64,000 nt of DNA from Lactifluus volemus (Eukaryota; Basidiomycota; Agaricomycetes; Russulales; Russulaceae): positions 47,522-111,521 of the forward strand of contig WTXI01000118.1 of the NCBI GenBank assembly GCA_022376515.1, written 5' to 3'. Each line of letters opens with the position of its first letter. Position 1 is the first letter of the stretch. The translations under genes and the position numbers were made by a program. Below are positions 1 to 11,053 of the stretch, piece by piece. The notes below the pieces were generated by a model that saw only the letters and a program-made list of their open reading frames with translations, made no database searches and was not told where the DNA came from.

Positions 1-1654
1 TATGTTCATCCACTACGCGTGCGGTACCACCATCCATCTGCTTGATGAACCCACGCCGCTTCCCCTGTCCACCATCGCTATCCGCATGGAATTCAACCCA
101 CGTCCCTACCCGTTGTTGTGACCGCTGAAGGGGAGGATCGTAGAACTCAACCAAATCCTTGAAAGTTGTAACCTATTGATTGTCAGTAGTTATCGCTGTG
201 AAATCTAATCACCTTACCTCTTGGATCGGGTTAGATCGGACGTAAACTAGTGTTTGATCGGCATCGTTGACCGATTCGACAATCCCGTATGAGTCCCCAC
301 AGCGTGCCTTGACGTTGTCTCCTGGAATATAATGCGGCGCTAATTTACGGAGAGGGATTAGAGGCATCACCTGGAAGTCAACTTGTTTCTCCGGTATGAT
401 AGAGGCAACGCCGTCAACGATCTCATTGATATGGCCGATGAGGCCGATGAGATCCCCAGATTCTACCTTAACCCTTTGCTCGGGTTGCAGTGAATCTTGG
501 GCAAAGTGGTGGCGACACTGGCCGAATGAGGGCCTCTCACTGACGCTCGAGGCCGCGAGAAAGATTAGGAATGTAGAAGGGGAGGGTGAGCTGACGACGA
601 GGAGACTGGTCGACGAATAGCTTGTCATGAGCAAGCCGGATTCGTATGTTTCATTGCGGAATATGAACGTGTCAGATGAGATGTTCCGCACTTTTGCAGC
701 GCCCCATTCATGTATAACTTGGGCTTCGGACCACATACGCGGGGGTGGTCTGAAAGACCGCTTCCTCTTACCGATGTGACCCGCACTACGCAGATCGGTC
801 TTGACGGGAATCCGAGGGACCAGCGCGACCACGATGTCTAAGTCGGATGAGTCACGGGATCCACATACAAACCCAATATCCCCGCGATAAAGTCCATAGT
901 TTATCCGCACCCATTGACCTTCCTGGATGGAACAGGCCAATGTGTTGCGGCTACTGAGCAATGCAGTACGCTCCTCAATGGGGACCAGCCGTGGACTGTG
1001 ATGGGCGAGGACGGTTACCAGCCCGCTGAGGGCCCGTCCCACAGCTGGGAGACTGCCTTCCAGGAATACATAGCCCGGGATCCCATCTCGGGCAAAAATT
1101 GAGGTGACGTCCAGTCGCTCTAATCGTGTGCACCGGCGGAAAAGTTGAAGAACGAGACTCGACTCGAATCCGAGCTAGAGATTGTTAGATGGTACTTACG
1201 GCGGGTATGCGATGACTTACCTTGACGCGGACAGCCCATATACCGGGATCGGAGTCGGTCGGGACGAGTAGATGCTGTGGGACAACATCCACTTCGTACC
1301 TATGTGCATGCCCAGAGTCCTTAGCAAAGTCATTGATGCGTGCTTCCAATTCCGAGGCCTCTGTAGCGGAAATGCGATCGTCCGGCAGGAACACAGGACG
1401 TTCGCTCGGATCAGCAACACTTTCCTCCAGATCATCGGCCAAAAAATCGTCTAGTAGAGTGGGGTCAGATAACTCATGTACAAACCGATACAGATTTTAC
1501 TTACCTAGCTCCTCCTCATACTCCTCATCTTCTTCGTCTTCATCGGCTACGATCGCTTCAAGATCAAGCAAGTCGTACAGCTAAAACCAAAAAAAAAAGT
1601 GAATTTAAGTATGGTCCGTGTTGGCTGGAAGTCACGCACCGAGATGTCTGTCAT
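1..1654 (-). CDS. Spt5-like transcription elongation factor (NGN + KOW), 3' part cut off by window edge
   Basis: Spliced model on the minus strand: exons 1654-1640, 1580-1505, 1450-1221, 1174-218 and 172-1, all with GT..AG introns of 45-60 nt and matching phases. The start MTDIS is followed by an acidic stretch (ADEDEEDEEYEEEL), as at the Spt5 N-terminus. An NGN domain follows: DPGIWAVRVK, then SIFARDGIPGYVFLEG, then GRALSGL. KOW-type segments come next, such as WVRINYGLYRGDIGFV, RVKVESGDLIGLIGHI and GDNVKARCGDSYGIVES. Spt5 partners Spt4 on RNA polymerase II during elongation; that role is family knowledge. This protein starts its NGN domain only about 100 residues in, with a much shorter acidic head than canonical Spt5, so it may be a diverged paralogue. 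The last exon still reads open at base 1, so the C-terminus is outside the window. Confidence 0.8.
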
Positions 1655-2049
1655 GTGTGAAGGCGTTTGAGAGAAACGGGCGTTGGGGGCTGGGTGTAAA
1701 GCCTTTGATATAAGAACTGAGCTTTTGTTTTTACCACATCAGCTGCATGTTTCATATCCGAGAAACGAGCGGACTCACCTCGGCTGCTCCACGCACCCGT
1801 GCTCCACCGAAAGTATTGAGACAAGGCGATATAGGTGCGGGATCAGCTCCACTTGCTCCAACCGCGATAAGACGCGTACCGAATTTTACGTACCGGACAG
1901 CCCCGTGGGTTTGGCACGCCTTGTATTAGGTGTCTCCTCGAAGGGAGGCTGAAGCGTCCAACGCCAATCCCTCCCCCCATTGAGGGGCCAAGTATCTGTT
2001 TCATCTACGCTTTTTCGAACTTACTAACTGTTTTTTTTCAGTTTATTTA
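1655..2049. other. intergenic spacer
   Basis: About 400 nt between the Spt5-like start codon and the foldback element. I see no protein with recognisable similarity and no RNA gene. The short open frames here have no supporting splice pattern. It presumably holds the promoter of the minus-strand Spt5-like gene, but no clear TATA or other box stands out. Confidence 0.4.
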
Positions 2050-2492
2050 GTTGATAAATATGAACTCTATTCTACGTAGATCCTACGCTATGCTAAGTCT
2101 AATATACGCAGACGTGATGAGTGAGGTAGGGAGGAAGATGGTGGGGCGAAAAGAGAAAACGACGCGCCTGAGATAATGAATAAATATGGGCCTACTGCGG
2201 CCCCGTACATTTTGGCGCACGTGTCGACCGCTGGCGGACCGGACCTAGCCGTGGCGATGAGAATTTTCGACCGGTCCGCCAGCTACCACCTACCGGTCCG
2301 CCAGCGGTCGACACGTGCGCCAAAATGTACGGGGCCGCAGTAGGCGCGTATTTATTCATTATCTCAGGCTTATTGCTTTCTCTTTCTCGCCCCACCATCT
2401 TCCTCCCTCATCTGCGTAGCACTTAGTCTCTAGCGTTAGCGTACAATCGTAGGTCAGATATACTTAATAGTTTAATTATTTTAATCAACAAA
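2050..2492. repeat. long foldback (inverted-repeat) element, MITE-like
   Basis: A large imperfect palindrome. The core arms are 2166-2242 and 2293-2369 (77 nt each) and differ at only two positions when one is reverse-complemented. Weaker complementarity continues outward: GGGAGGAAGATGGTGGGGCG at about 2130 against its reverse complement near 2385-2405, then AT-rich outer ends with GTTGAT-type termini near 2050 and 2490. The loop holds a 13-nt direct duplication, CCGGTCCGCCAGC, at 2271 and 2293. The shape suits a non-autonomous foldback or MULE-type MITE. It lies directly upstream of the Reb1-like gene, ending within about 40 nt of its start codon. Clear target-site duplications were not found by eye. 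Confidence 0.75.
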
Positions 2493-2528
2493 AACATAAG
2501 AAAGGAAAAGAAAAAAAAAACATAAACG

Positions 2529-3895
2529 ATGTCGTCATCTCAACCGCTTCCGGACTTGGTTCGCTCCGCTGCGTTTACGGTAGCCAACCCGAGTCTCCGA
2601 AATGTCGCTGACCCGTCACCGAGCTCTGAAGAGCATAGGGAACAGCTCGCTACAAAGTGGTGGACGGCGGAGGAATTCCGGAGCAAAGGTACGGTTTATC
2701 TCCTTCGCACCTGCTCGTATCGCTTAAGTGAGAACCAGGCATTCTCTGCCGTGAGGGTAAATACACGGATTCCGAAACGGAATGCATACGAAGCGTGATC
2801 AGCGAGTACATGGAGGTAAGTGACGCCTTCGGCTTATACGGCATTATAATTTACCCTCAACAGCGACATAATATGACTGAAGGTGAACTCTGTTCGGGGC
2901 CAATAGGCAGTTAGGCTTTTGGGCCCATATCAGTAAGTCGTGCTTATCTCAAGCCTTATCTGTTTGCTGATCCATTTTAGCGCGCGCTCTTCCTGAGCGG
3001 CGCGTCGCTTCCGTTTTTGGCTATGTACGACGCATCTACCAGCCCCTGAAAAGTGGGGGGAAATGGTCAATTGAGGATGATGCAACACTGGCGCAGTAAG
3101 TGATCTACATGTGTATAGGGAGTACTATTGACTTGTACGCCAACTCCTAGAGTGGTCGAAATGTACGGGCGGGACTGGGACAAGGTCTCGGAAGCCCTGG
3201 AACGACCCAAAAAGGAGTGCCTGAACCGGTTCCAGAAATGCATCGAACACAAGGACACTAGACGAAAAGGTAAATCTTTTTTGGTTAGCTTGTGAAACGG
3301 GGGCTTATTCGTAGTGCAGGTAAATGGACCGCCGAGGAGGAATCACGTCTTACAGAGATCGTCAAAAGCCTGGGATGGGTGGGCTCGTCATCCCTGCCAC
3401 CACGTATTCCCTGGACTGAGGTAGCGAGGCTGATGGATCAGAAGCGGACGGCCACCCAGTGCCGCAACAAATGGTATGCGCCAACTCAATATCATGGTAT
3501 ATTTCTATTTTATATTCACAGGTACGATTATATGGTGCCAGCAATGCTCAATGACGGCAAATCGCGTCGCTGGAGTGTCGCTGACACCTTCATTCTGGTC
3601 CACAAGTAAGTGCTCGGGCATTTTCTTTCTACTCAAACTTACTTTTTTTGCAGAATCGCGTCCTTAGATCTTGACAGGGAAGAGGACATTGAATGGTATT
3701 CCCTTCCAGACGAGAAATGGGACTACTGGACTATCCATAAGCTTCAGCAGAGGTGGGGTCAGCTCAAGACCACCGTCACCTCTGAAGGTGCAACTCATCG
3801 TCGTGGGTAGTCTCTCTCTGGGCTGAGTGCTTAACACTGACCCAATTCAAGAGATCGTCCAGCGATTGCAGGAAAAATTCCCCCCCACCGCATAA
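2529..3895 (+). CDS. Reb1/DMTF1-like protein with several Myb/SANT repeats
   Basis: Nine exons (2529-2688, 2739-2815, 2864-2882, 2981-3095, 3151-3269, 3320-3473, 3522-3605, 3654-3802, 3852-3895) total 921 nt, giving 306 aa. Visible modules are a Reb1-type linker (WWTAEEFRSKG, then GKYTDSETECIRSVISEYM), a first Myb repeat (GKWSIEDDATLAQ, then GRDWDKVSEAL and CLNRFQK), a second (GKWTAEEESRLTEIV, then IPWTEVARLMDQKRTATQCRNKW) and a third degenerate one (RRWSVADTFILVHKI, then WTIHKLQQRW). Spaced tryptophans and this order are typical of Reb1/DMTF1-type DNA-binding proteins, which act in rDNA termination or as general regulatory factors. Exon 3 (19 nt) and the last donor (GTGGGT) are the least certain joins. 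At 306 aa it is short for Reb1 and lacks a long N-terminal region, so it could be a derived or element-associated copy. Confidence 0.72.
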
Positions 3896-4188
3896 CAGTT
3901 CATTTATAAAACTACATAGGGCAGAACAATTTTCGGACAGGTAGATATCAATGTCTCATAGCAGCACCATATAGTTCCATATTAAATGCATTTTTATCTG
4001 ATATCGAAGATGTGGGAGAGTACAAGAGATAGATGAGTCCGTGACGCTGGGTACTATCGTCGCGTTCGCCCCTCGGATTTGGAGAGCGAGCCCCCATTTG
4101 GTCCGTGGGGACACAGTTTTCCAAGTTAAGTCATATTACCACCACCTCCTCTACCCCTGCCCTCACAAGCCATTGCCCACAGGTAGAA

Positions 4189-7100
4189 TCAAAACGTCTT
4201 GTGAGACGGTTTCCGTATCTGCCTTTCCTCTGGAGAGGGAGGAAGTGGCCTCGTCAAAGTTGGTGGGGTACTGGGGCAATCTAGTTTCCGCTTTTTGGAC
4301 GTTGAGGAACCAGGTGTGTTATCGTGAGTCTCCAGATCTTCGGATCTTTGCTGTGATTTGGAGTTAATCTCCTCTTGTATACCGTGTATGGCCGTTCGGA
4401 GATCTTTGATCTTATCTGTATAACGCAAGGTGGTCGATTCACGGAGGTTTGTCCATAGGCTAAATAACTTGGGTAAAACGTAGTCCATGTCAGAGTCGAT
4501 GCGCTGATCTAGCTGGGCGGAAATGGCACGTGAATTACTATCATACTAACCCGATCATTAGAACAGTATTTGACGTGGCCAAATTGCATTGATCATACCA
4601 GTGATCTATCGTCATCGCGATCCGAATTATCACCAGGATCACTCCCCTCGGTGTCATCATTCATTTCCATTTGGGCCGCGATCTCGAGTTCCATATCAAT
4701 AAGGGTTGGTACGTCTGTCATTTCCTTATATGGTGGAATTTCGGACAAAGCTGATGGTACCATTGTAGGTGGCGGTATCGGTTGCGTGTAGCCGTTAGGA
4801 TATATGCTCAGTAAAACGGGGACGGTAGGTGGGTTAATCTCCTGTTCGAGGGCAGCATACTTATCCTGTGCCTCGAGCAATGACACAGGGAAATGGCCAA
4901 CGCTGGACAGATGCCCTATTTGGACCTGATGCAGTAAGTGTAGTCGGAAAGCACGCAGGTGCTTACACGCCCCTCCACGCTGCAGCCAGTCGGGACAGGT
5001 ACATGTGGCCGTGCCCTTTATGTTGTAGGTGAGCCAGTATCGTTCATGAAATTGAAGATTAGGATTTGATAAAGATGTCGCACAAGTTGCCCAGAGTTCG
5101 GATGGATGTCCGCTAACAATTAGCAAAAGACGTCGCTCCTGAAGGATTCCTATGGCCATTCCCTCCCGGCGAGTATCTTCTTCAAACCATGCCAATGGCT
5201 CTGATGCTTGGTTGTGTCTTACCCCAGATGCGTATTTACTGGGTAAGGTCCCCCCTCCAGCAGGGCCAGTGAATCGGGTCGCTCGCCATGCAGTTGCCTT
5301 GTCTCGTTGACGGACCTGAGCAAACACGAAAGGTAGGATGTGTCGAATAAGATGGAAGATGAGCACGTCGAATCGAAGACGGTAGCCCGAATGCTGCCAG
5401 TAAGATAAGTGCTTCTTCTTGATCACCCGGTTGAAAGACTCCAGGTGGTTCGTTGTCGGGAGCACCCCTTCGATAGGAATGCCCAGTCGTGATGCAGCCT
5501 GATTTCGTCCGTAGGCCGACCAGGATCGCCATAGATCTTCTTGCATCCAGGACTTTGACAGGTACGTAATGAATACAATACCCCCTTTGACGTATGGCTT
5601 ATTAGCCTCATCGTCAACGAGACTGTTGAGCCATCTTCTTTCAGTGTCAATGAGGGTTAAGGCGCCTTGATAGTTGGTGCTGGCGAGCAATCTTATCGGT
5701 ACGGTGAGTGTCAGGGTCACGGTAGGTATATATGAGCAACTTACGATAACTCTAGATTCTGAATACGCTCAAGGACCTTATACCGCAGGTGACTATCTCT
5801 CTTTGGTAGAGTAGTCTGGCGTTTGTTAGTCCAGCACTGCCGCACGTGGAATCTGCAGAGTAAGAGAATGATGGAAGGCCATGTCGCCACCAATGCGCCT
5901 CGCTCCTTGGTATCGGTATCGGTAATGGCGACACAGGGCTCAAAAACTCTGTTATTGGCTGACTTACGGGAAGACAACCAGTTCTTCCAGGTTCTCAGTA
6001 GGTGCGTAAGAACTACTATGTCATAACCGGCGTGTGTTGCAAGTGTTCCTGGAGGTGCGGAAAACAGGAACAATGCAACGGGTAAGCCTTTCCCTTGGGG
6101 ATCTACGCCCATCGCAATCCAGAGAAGCAGTCTTGAAGAACAGACACCAAAGGTTCCGTCAAGTATGAGCTGGGAACGGTGGACATAGGACCATGCTGCA
6201 TCCTCCATGTCCTTCGTTGATATAAAGATCTCGAAGCGATCACCACGCTTCGCTCTAGCGCTATAATGAAAGACGCATTCGGCTAGATCTTTTGAGAATT
6301 GAGGTGAGTCTGGATTCATCCAGTCGTGAACATTGTCCTCGGCACGCTTTTTGATATCGATCCCTTGGGATTGCTGATGCCGGGCGTAGATCCGACGAAG
6401 ATCAGAGCCCTGTATATTATATCGGAAATTGGCCTGCTCTGGGTGAGTGGTCCACTGTTCGCGATATGCTAGCTGATGGTACATTTCCAGGTTGCGTATC
6501 TGAATGGACGTGATACTGTGTTTTTAATATAGTCAGCTCAGTTCGGGGCTCATCTATTGTTGGTACGTGCCTAGCTCCTTCCCTCAGTTGTGCTAACGCC
6601 ACTTCAATCACATGAGGATGCAGGGGGATGGATGGCATTCGCGTCATAACACCAAGTTGACATTCTGGGTTATGCTCTAGGATGCCAACAATGCGACGTA
6701 TTTTGAGAGGCTGTTTTTCGTATGTGATGTCGGCATGGGCCAAGCACCCAGTGAAATCATAAGGTGAGTATCGCTTCCCTGTATCTTCATTTGAACGTTG
6801 ACGGGTTGTTGCATCTCGACGCGCTTTGTGGTTGTACCCACATTTGCTGAAAGCATGGTATGTTAATTATATTCTATTAAGTACATGAAGCGACACTGAA
6901 TACCATTGAAGTAGTATGCGTTTAACACCAGCGTTGGCTTTCTCAGACCGCCATGTGGATGACCACACTGTCATCCATCGGCTCTCGAGTTGCTCCAAGC
7001 TCGGTAAGTCTAGCTTATTTTGTGAAAGCAGAGCGTTTGCTGATGCCTGGGAAGGTGGGGAGCTGTTGAATGTCTGTCGGATAACCAGCTCCTTTTGATA

Positions 7101-7293
7101 GTGTGCTTCAATTGCTTGGGCTTGCACATCATCGCACCACAGCCTTTGAGTTGATACCTATGTAGATAATTAGCAGGTGACTTAGTAACCCTAATGTGCA
7201 TACCTTGACCCCATCTTGTTTTAGATCCTGTCGATACGGAATAATACCCACAGACGTCGGGCTGATCAGAGACATGTGGGATGGTGCCGCCAT
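4189..7293 (-). CDS. MULE-type transposase with SWIM zinc finger
   Basis: Six exons on the minus strand (7293-7204, 7157-6904, 6846-6567, 6499-5745, 5691-4599, 4512-4189) total 2796 nt, giving 931 aa with no internal stop. An N-terminal metal-binding patch (CKCGYNHK, about residue 116) precedes the catalytic domain. The DDE residues fit LILDGTFG (D about 322), CVAITDTDTKE (D about 402-404) and HLESFNRVIKKK (E about 544). A SWIM finger CTC-x9-C-x-H (CTCPDWLQRGGACKH) lies at 690-704. The C-terminus has a proline-rich stretch, an acidic patch (NDDTEGSDPGDNSDRDDD) and a helical tail with KKRK. These are hallmarks of Mutator-like transposases. The reading frame is intact, so the protein could be active. 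The terminal inverted repeats of the autonomous element could not be located by eye. Confidence 0.86.
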
Positions 7294-8435
7294 TGGAAGA
7301 TTAGTAGGTAAAGACACCGACGCGTGGTGTCTGACTCTGTAGCATAGTTGGACTTGTAGATCTTGATCCCACTAACCGGGATGAAATTCTATTCTCATTA
7401 AACTCCTCTGCACCGGACAGAACGCCAGTTCTGGCAATGGCACGCGCGTAGTATTTGCGCAATCTGAATACACTTGTCAACCGTGTGATTTCAACCCTCA
7501 AGAATCCCGCTCTCATTGCAAGGTACATTACTGCTGTGTCGGCATCATCAGCATGAATGGGCTAATTGTTTGTGCCCTCCTTGGTCTGATTAAATAGTGC
7601 CTGATGTCTTCCATGCGGGTTGCTACATATCCCGTAAGTTTAATTTATTCCCGCTCAAGATCGCGCTGGTATATCGCTACAGATCGCGCTGGTATTTCGC
7701 TAAGGATCGCGCTCATCCCGACGTCTTTCCTATTTAAGCTACTGGGGCGGGGAGGGGCGTTACGACCGTGACGATGTGTAAGACTGCCTTACTTGGATTA
7801 TAGGCGCTTATCGGAAATGGGCAATCTTTGTGTGACAGCGTGATGTTATGTAATTTTTCCATATACGGTAGGTAGATCACGTGAAAATTATGTCATTCTT
7901 TGTTACAGCTCACTATCCGACCACCTGTGGGCACTGACGGTACGTGTGGTACGCGGGATATGTCTTTGTTTTTTTCCCTTGTTTGGAGAGAAACACGCCG
8001 TTGTCCGGGATTCTGATTTGATCGTGCGCCACACCGTAAAGATGTAAATGGTTCGTTCTCTAAATGCCAACTTGTTGGCCATTTGGAGAAAGGTCCCAAA
8101 GGTCCCTGCTGAGTCTTTGGGCGAGACGAAAATGCCAAAAAGTGGAGATGGGTTAAATGTCTATACACGCAGAGATACTTATACATATATCAACGTCACT
8201 GCATGAAAGTCGAGGTTATAAAGGCTTAACGGAACAAATGAATGAAGAAAGGGGATAACATGAAAGTCAATGCGCACGCACAAGATCGCTGCGCTGGTGT
8301 CTGGATTAATCTATGTACTAAAAGTCCATACTAACTAAAGCCGCTCTGAAATGCGGCTCCATTAGGTGCCATCCCACTAGCATTCAAGTTGCAGTCCCGA
8401 TCTCGACACCCGCTCCCTAGCGTTGGACTTACAAG
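7294..8435. other. intergenic, right half duplicated elsewhere in the window
   Basis: No gene is recognised. From about 7890 the sequence resembles 14750-15250, 18045-18440 and 37210-37700, i.e. the region 3' of every Kre9-like gene. Shared features include a GGGAGAAACACACC-type stretch, GGGATTCTGATTTGATCGCG, and a segment ending in GTCCATACTAACTAAAGC. The repeat unit therefore includes the whole downstream region of these genes, not only the coding part. Confidence 0.6.
7658..7714. repeat. short tandem repeat, about 23-nt unit
   Basis: Two nearly identical tandem units of AGATCGCGCTGGTATATCGC-type sequence and a partial third (GGATCGCGCTC) lie upstream of the transposase gene. They could be sub-terminal repeats of the MULE, since such transposases often bind repeated sub-terminal motifs. 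No matching array was seen on the other side of the gene. Confidence 0.5.
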
Positions 8436-9198
8436 TCAAGTGTTTAAGCCACACTTGTCAATGTTGCTCCCGCCGCCGGTAATGGTGAACATGTCGCTCA
8501 GGGCATCACTTCGTCCGAGTACTGTTTTTTTTTTTTCGGATGGCGAAAGAAAATGACCACGCGCAAGGGCGAGGCGAAATTTTTAAAGTCAGCTTTTCGT
8601 ATACCCGCAGGTGCGCGGAGGTTTTGAGGGGACAAGGGGGGAGAGAAAAAGGTTGAACGGACGCACAGTCGACCATATAGTTCTGCCCATCTGGGACTTT
8701 CGGCACGATGACCTGGGCTGTGCCTGCACTTACAAGAATGCCCGTCGCAAGCGGGATCTCTGCGATGTAACAAAAAAAAAAAAAACCGTCGTGGTGTAAG
8801 CATGGCTCGTCGTCATAAACCACGCGCATCGTCACTGTGGGAAGGGGGGGGAGAGACTCACCGAAACACCGACGTAGAGCGTTACCCTCCAGATAGGCAA
8901 GAAGGATGTCGGCGGTCGCGTTGGGATCGGGCTGAACGGTCGGGGGGTGCCTGTATGAGCATCAAAGAGGAAAGGCAGTCAGCTGGAGGAGCCCTGACGG
9001 AACTTTGTCAAGTGGAGCCCAAAGAGTAACTGCGCACCATTTCACTAGTTGAGCGCTGTTTACAAGCCATGTGGTGGTTTTGTTTGGTATCATAACGTTT
9101 GGTCCGAAGAGGAAACTGGCGTCATTCTTCACCAGAGTGGCCGCTTGGGCAAGGGCCATGAAGGAAAAGAGGACGGTGGCAAAGAAGGAGCGGGACAT
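8436..9198 (-). CDS. small secreted Kre9/Knh1-fold protein, copy A
   Basis: Four exons (9198-9038, 8950-8862, 8759-8667, 8521-8436) total 429 nt, giving 142 aa. A signal peptide (MSRSFFATVLFSFMALAQA) is followed by the fold signature of fungal Kre9/Knh1 N-terminal and Ser/Thr-rich GPI-anchored proteins: VMIPNKTTTWLVNSAQLVKW, a middle strand region, VSAGTAQVIVPKVPDG, and FTITGGGSN near the end. The Trp codon at the first junction is split TG|G in all six copies. The canonical GDSG turn is altered here to GRSD. There is no Ser/Thr stalk and no hydrophobic tail, so a freely secreted product is inferred. Yeast Kre9/Knh1 act in beta-1,6-glucan assembly; for these short forms the function is unknown. 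Confidence 0.8.
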
Positions 9199-10057
9199 GA
9201 GGATTCAATGGGGGGAGAAAGAAAAGGCAGAGAACCCTCAAAGCTGGGAGAAAGGAGGGCATTGGGATGCCATCTTATATCATTCTGTACCCCCCTTGAC
9301 TGGGCTTCTCTCAACGTCAACTAGTATGCGACAGTGATGCATTTGCCCGGCTTCTTCATCTGACCAGCTAATATCGGTCGTCCAGATATTCCTGTTCTCC
9401 CATCATCCGCCTGACGTCCATAGCCGAATAGCCTGAGGCTAGTTACTAGGATGCTCTCCTTGTATCGTGTTTCAAGTTCCCGCACCCTGCCAGTGGACAC
9501 CCGGACTCGGAAACTGTCGAAGCTCGTCACTAAGAGTTATCCTTTTCAAGGCCCGACGCAAGTCACGCAACACCGACTCGAACACGTGCAGTTTCTGCCA
9601 GTGCGCCGAGCCTGAGTACTGAGTACTGAGTGCGGGTAATTATTGGGTTGCTCTCTGGGTACGCTTTGAAGGACACATCACGAAAATTTCATTTTTGTGA
9701 TGACAGGGAAACCAACAATTCGTCTGCAGTTCATAGTGGCGCGTTGCACTCTTTGTTCTCTTCCATAAAGTTCCGTTACTGGCTGCCTCTTGGCCACAGC
9801 GACATTTATGGTGGTCTCTCCTCCTGAGCGATTTCACATTCAATGGAAGCTGTTCAAGTTAGTATGCCAGTGGCCAAGACTTGCTTGCACTTCCCGCCAC
9901 TCGTAAACGGTATTTGCGTCGGTGACACTGCTTTGAGAGTCGGGGTTATAAAGGCTTAAAGGATCAAATGAACGTATTAGAGTCCATACTAACTAACGCT
10001 GTTCAGAAATGCGGCTCCATTTGGTGCCATTGCGGTCCCGATCTCGACAATCCTTCC
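9199..10057. other. duplicated non-coding spacer; contains MITE-free site
   Basis: The region upstream of Kre9-like A. At 9421-9470 the block carries the pre-insertion form of the site that holds a MITE at 11054 and 16292. The segment 9640-9960 is a repeat also found at about 16660-16940 and 35830-36140. It contains an open stretch on the minus strand with Cys-rich coding flavour, but its frames are disrupted and differ between copies, so no gene is called. Confidence 0.55.
9267..9303 (-). promoter_or_regulatory. conserved core promoter of the Kre9-like family
   Basis: On the minus strand GTACAGAATGATATAAGATG is preserved upstream of copies A-E. The TATAAG/TATAAA-like box falls at 9279-9274 (A), 10853-10848 (B), 16087-16082 (C), 19254-19249 (D) and 38526-38521 (E), about 37-83 nt upstream of the start codons. 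A run of C/G and TTGACCGGGC-type sequence borders it. Conservation across diverged copies suggests a working TATA-type promoter. Copy F does not share it clearly. Confidence 0.6.
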
Positions 10058-10811
10058 TTACGGACAGGTGAAACGCTTGGTGCCGCCGATAATCATGAAC
10101 GCCTTGCTTGTGGTTTGAGACCCTCCGACAACAACTGTTTTTTTTTTTTTTTCGCACGGCGAAAGAAATGATCACACGCAAGGGCGAGGCAAAAAAAACT
10201 TTTGAGTCAGCATTTTTGTATACCCGCAGGTGCACGGAGGTTTTGAGGGACAGGGGGAGAGAGAGAAAGATTGAAAGGACGCACAGTCGATCATAAAATC
10301 CTTGGCCGGCCCCCCAATTGTGACATTCGGTACTATCACATCGACTTTGCCTGCACTTACAGGAACGCTCATCTTAAGCAGTCGAACTGTGATGTTACAA
10401 AAAGAAAGAGTCGTGGTGTTACCATGGTTCGTCGGCGTCGTCATAAACCACGCGCGTCACCACGGTGGGAACGGGGGGACTTACTGATACACAGATCCAC
10501 AAGGTTACCACCCGAGAGAATTGGGGCGGCAAGAAGGACCACAGCGGTCGCGTTGGAATTGGAACTACTGACCCTGCATGGGTATCAGTGGGGTAAGGCA
10601 GTCAGCTGGAGGAGCCCCGACGGGATGATTACAAGTGGAGAACCGCGCACCATTCCACTGACTGAGTAGTGCCTGCGAGCCATTGGGAGGTTTTGTTCGG
10701 CGTGGTAATGGTTACTTTGATGTTGATAATGTTGTCATCTTTCACCAGGGCGACCGCTTGTGCAATGGCCATGAAGGAAAAGAGGACAATAGCAATAAAG
10801 GAGCGGGACAT
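10058..10811 (-). CDS. small secreted Kre9/Knh1-fold protein, copy B
   Basis: Exons 10811-10651, 10573-10485, 10386-10285 and 10134-10058 total 429 nt (142 aa), with the same phases as copy A. Signal peptide MSRSFIAIVLFSFMAIAQA; VTITTPNKTSQWLAGTTQS then VEW closes exon 1. Exon 3 encodes VSAGKVDVIVPNVTIGG plus a three-residue insertion relative to the other copies. Exon 4 encodes VVGGSQTTSKAFMIIGG and stops shortly after. The GDSG loop is lost (GGSQ), so this is the most divergent exon 4 of the short forms. The frame is open and the splice sites canonical, so it is treated as a gene, not a pseudogene. Confidence 0.75.
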
Positions 10812-11053
10812 GACGATTTAATGATAGATAGATAGAAGGGACATCTTCTTATATCATTCTGGGCCCCCCTTGACCGGGCTTCAACTATGCAACGTGATGC
10901 ATTTCAGTTGCCCGGCTTCGTCATTTCGGTAGACCAGGTCACCAGGCTGACCAGCTAATATCGGTTGTCCAGATATTAGAAGCTCTTCCACTTCTCTCGT
11001 CATTCGCCTGTCATGTCCATAGCCGAATAGCCTGAGGTTAGGTTAGTGGCTAA

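Noticed and set aside
1222..1584. Serine-rich plus-strand open frame
   Set aside because: It is antisense to the acidic exon of the Spt5-like gene (GAG/GAA/GAT read backwards as CTC/TTC/ATC and shifted to TCN codons).
9640..9960. Possible Cys-rich minus-strand gene, repeated at 16583-16930 and 35661-35930
   Set aside because: Frames differ and break in each copy, with no consistent splice pattern; treated as non-coding repeat.
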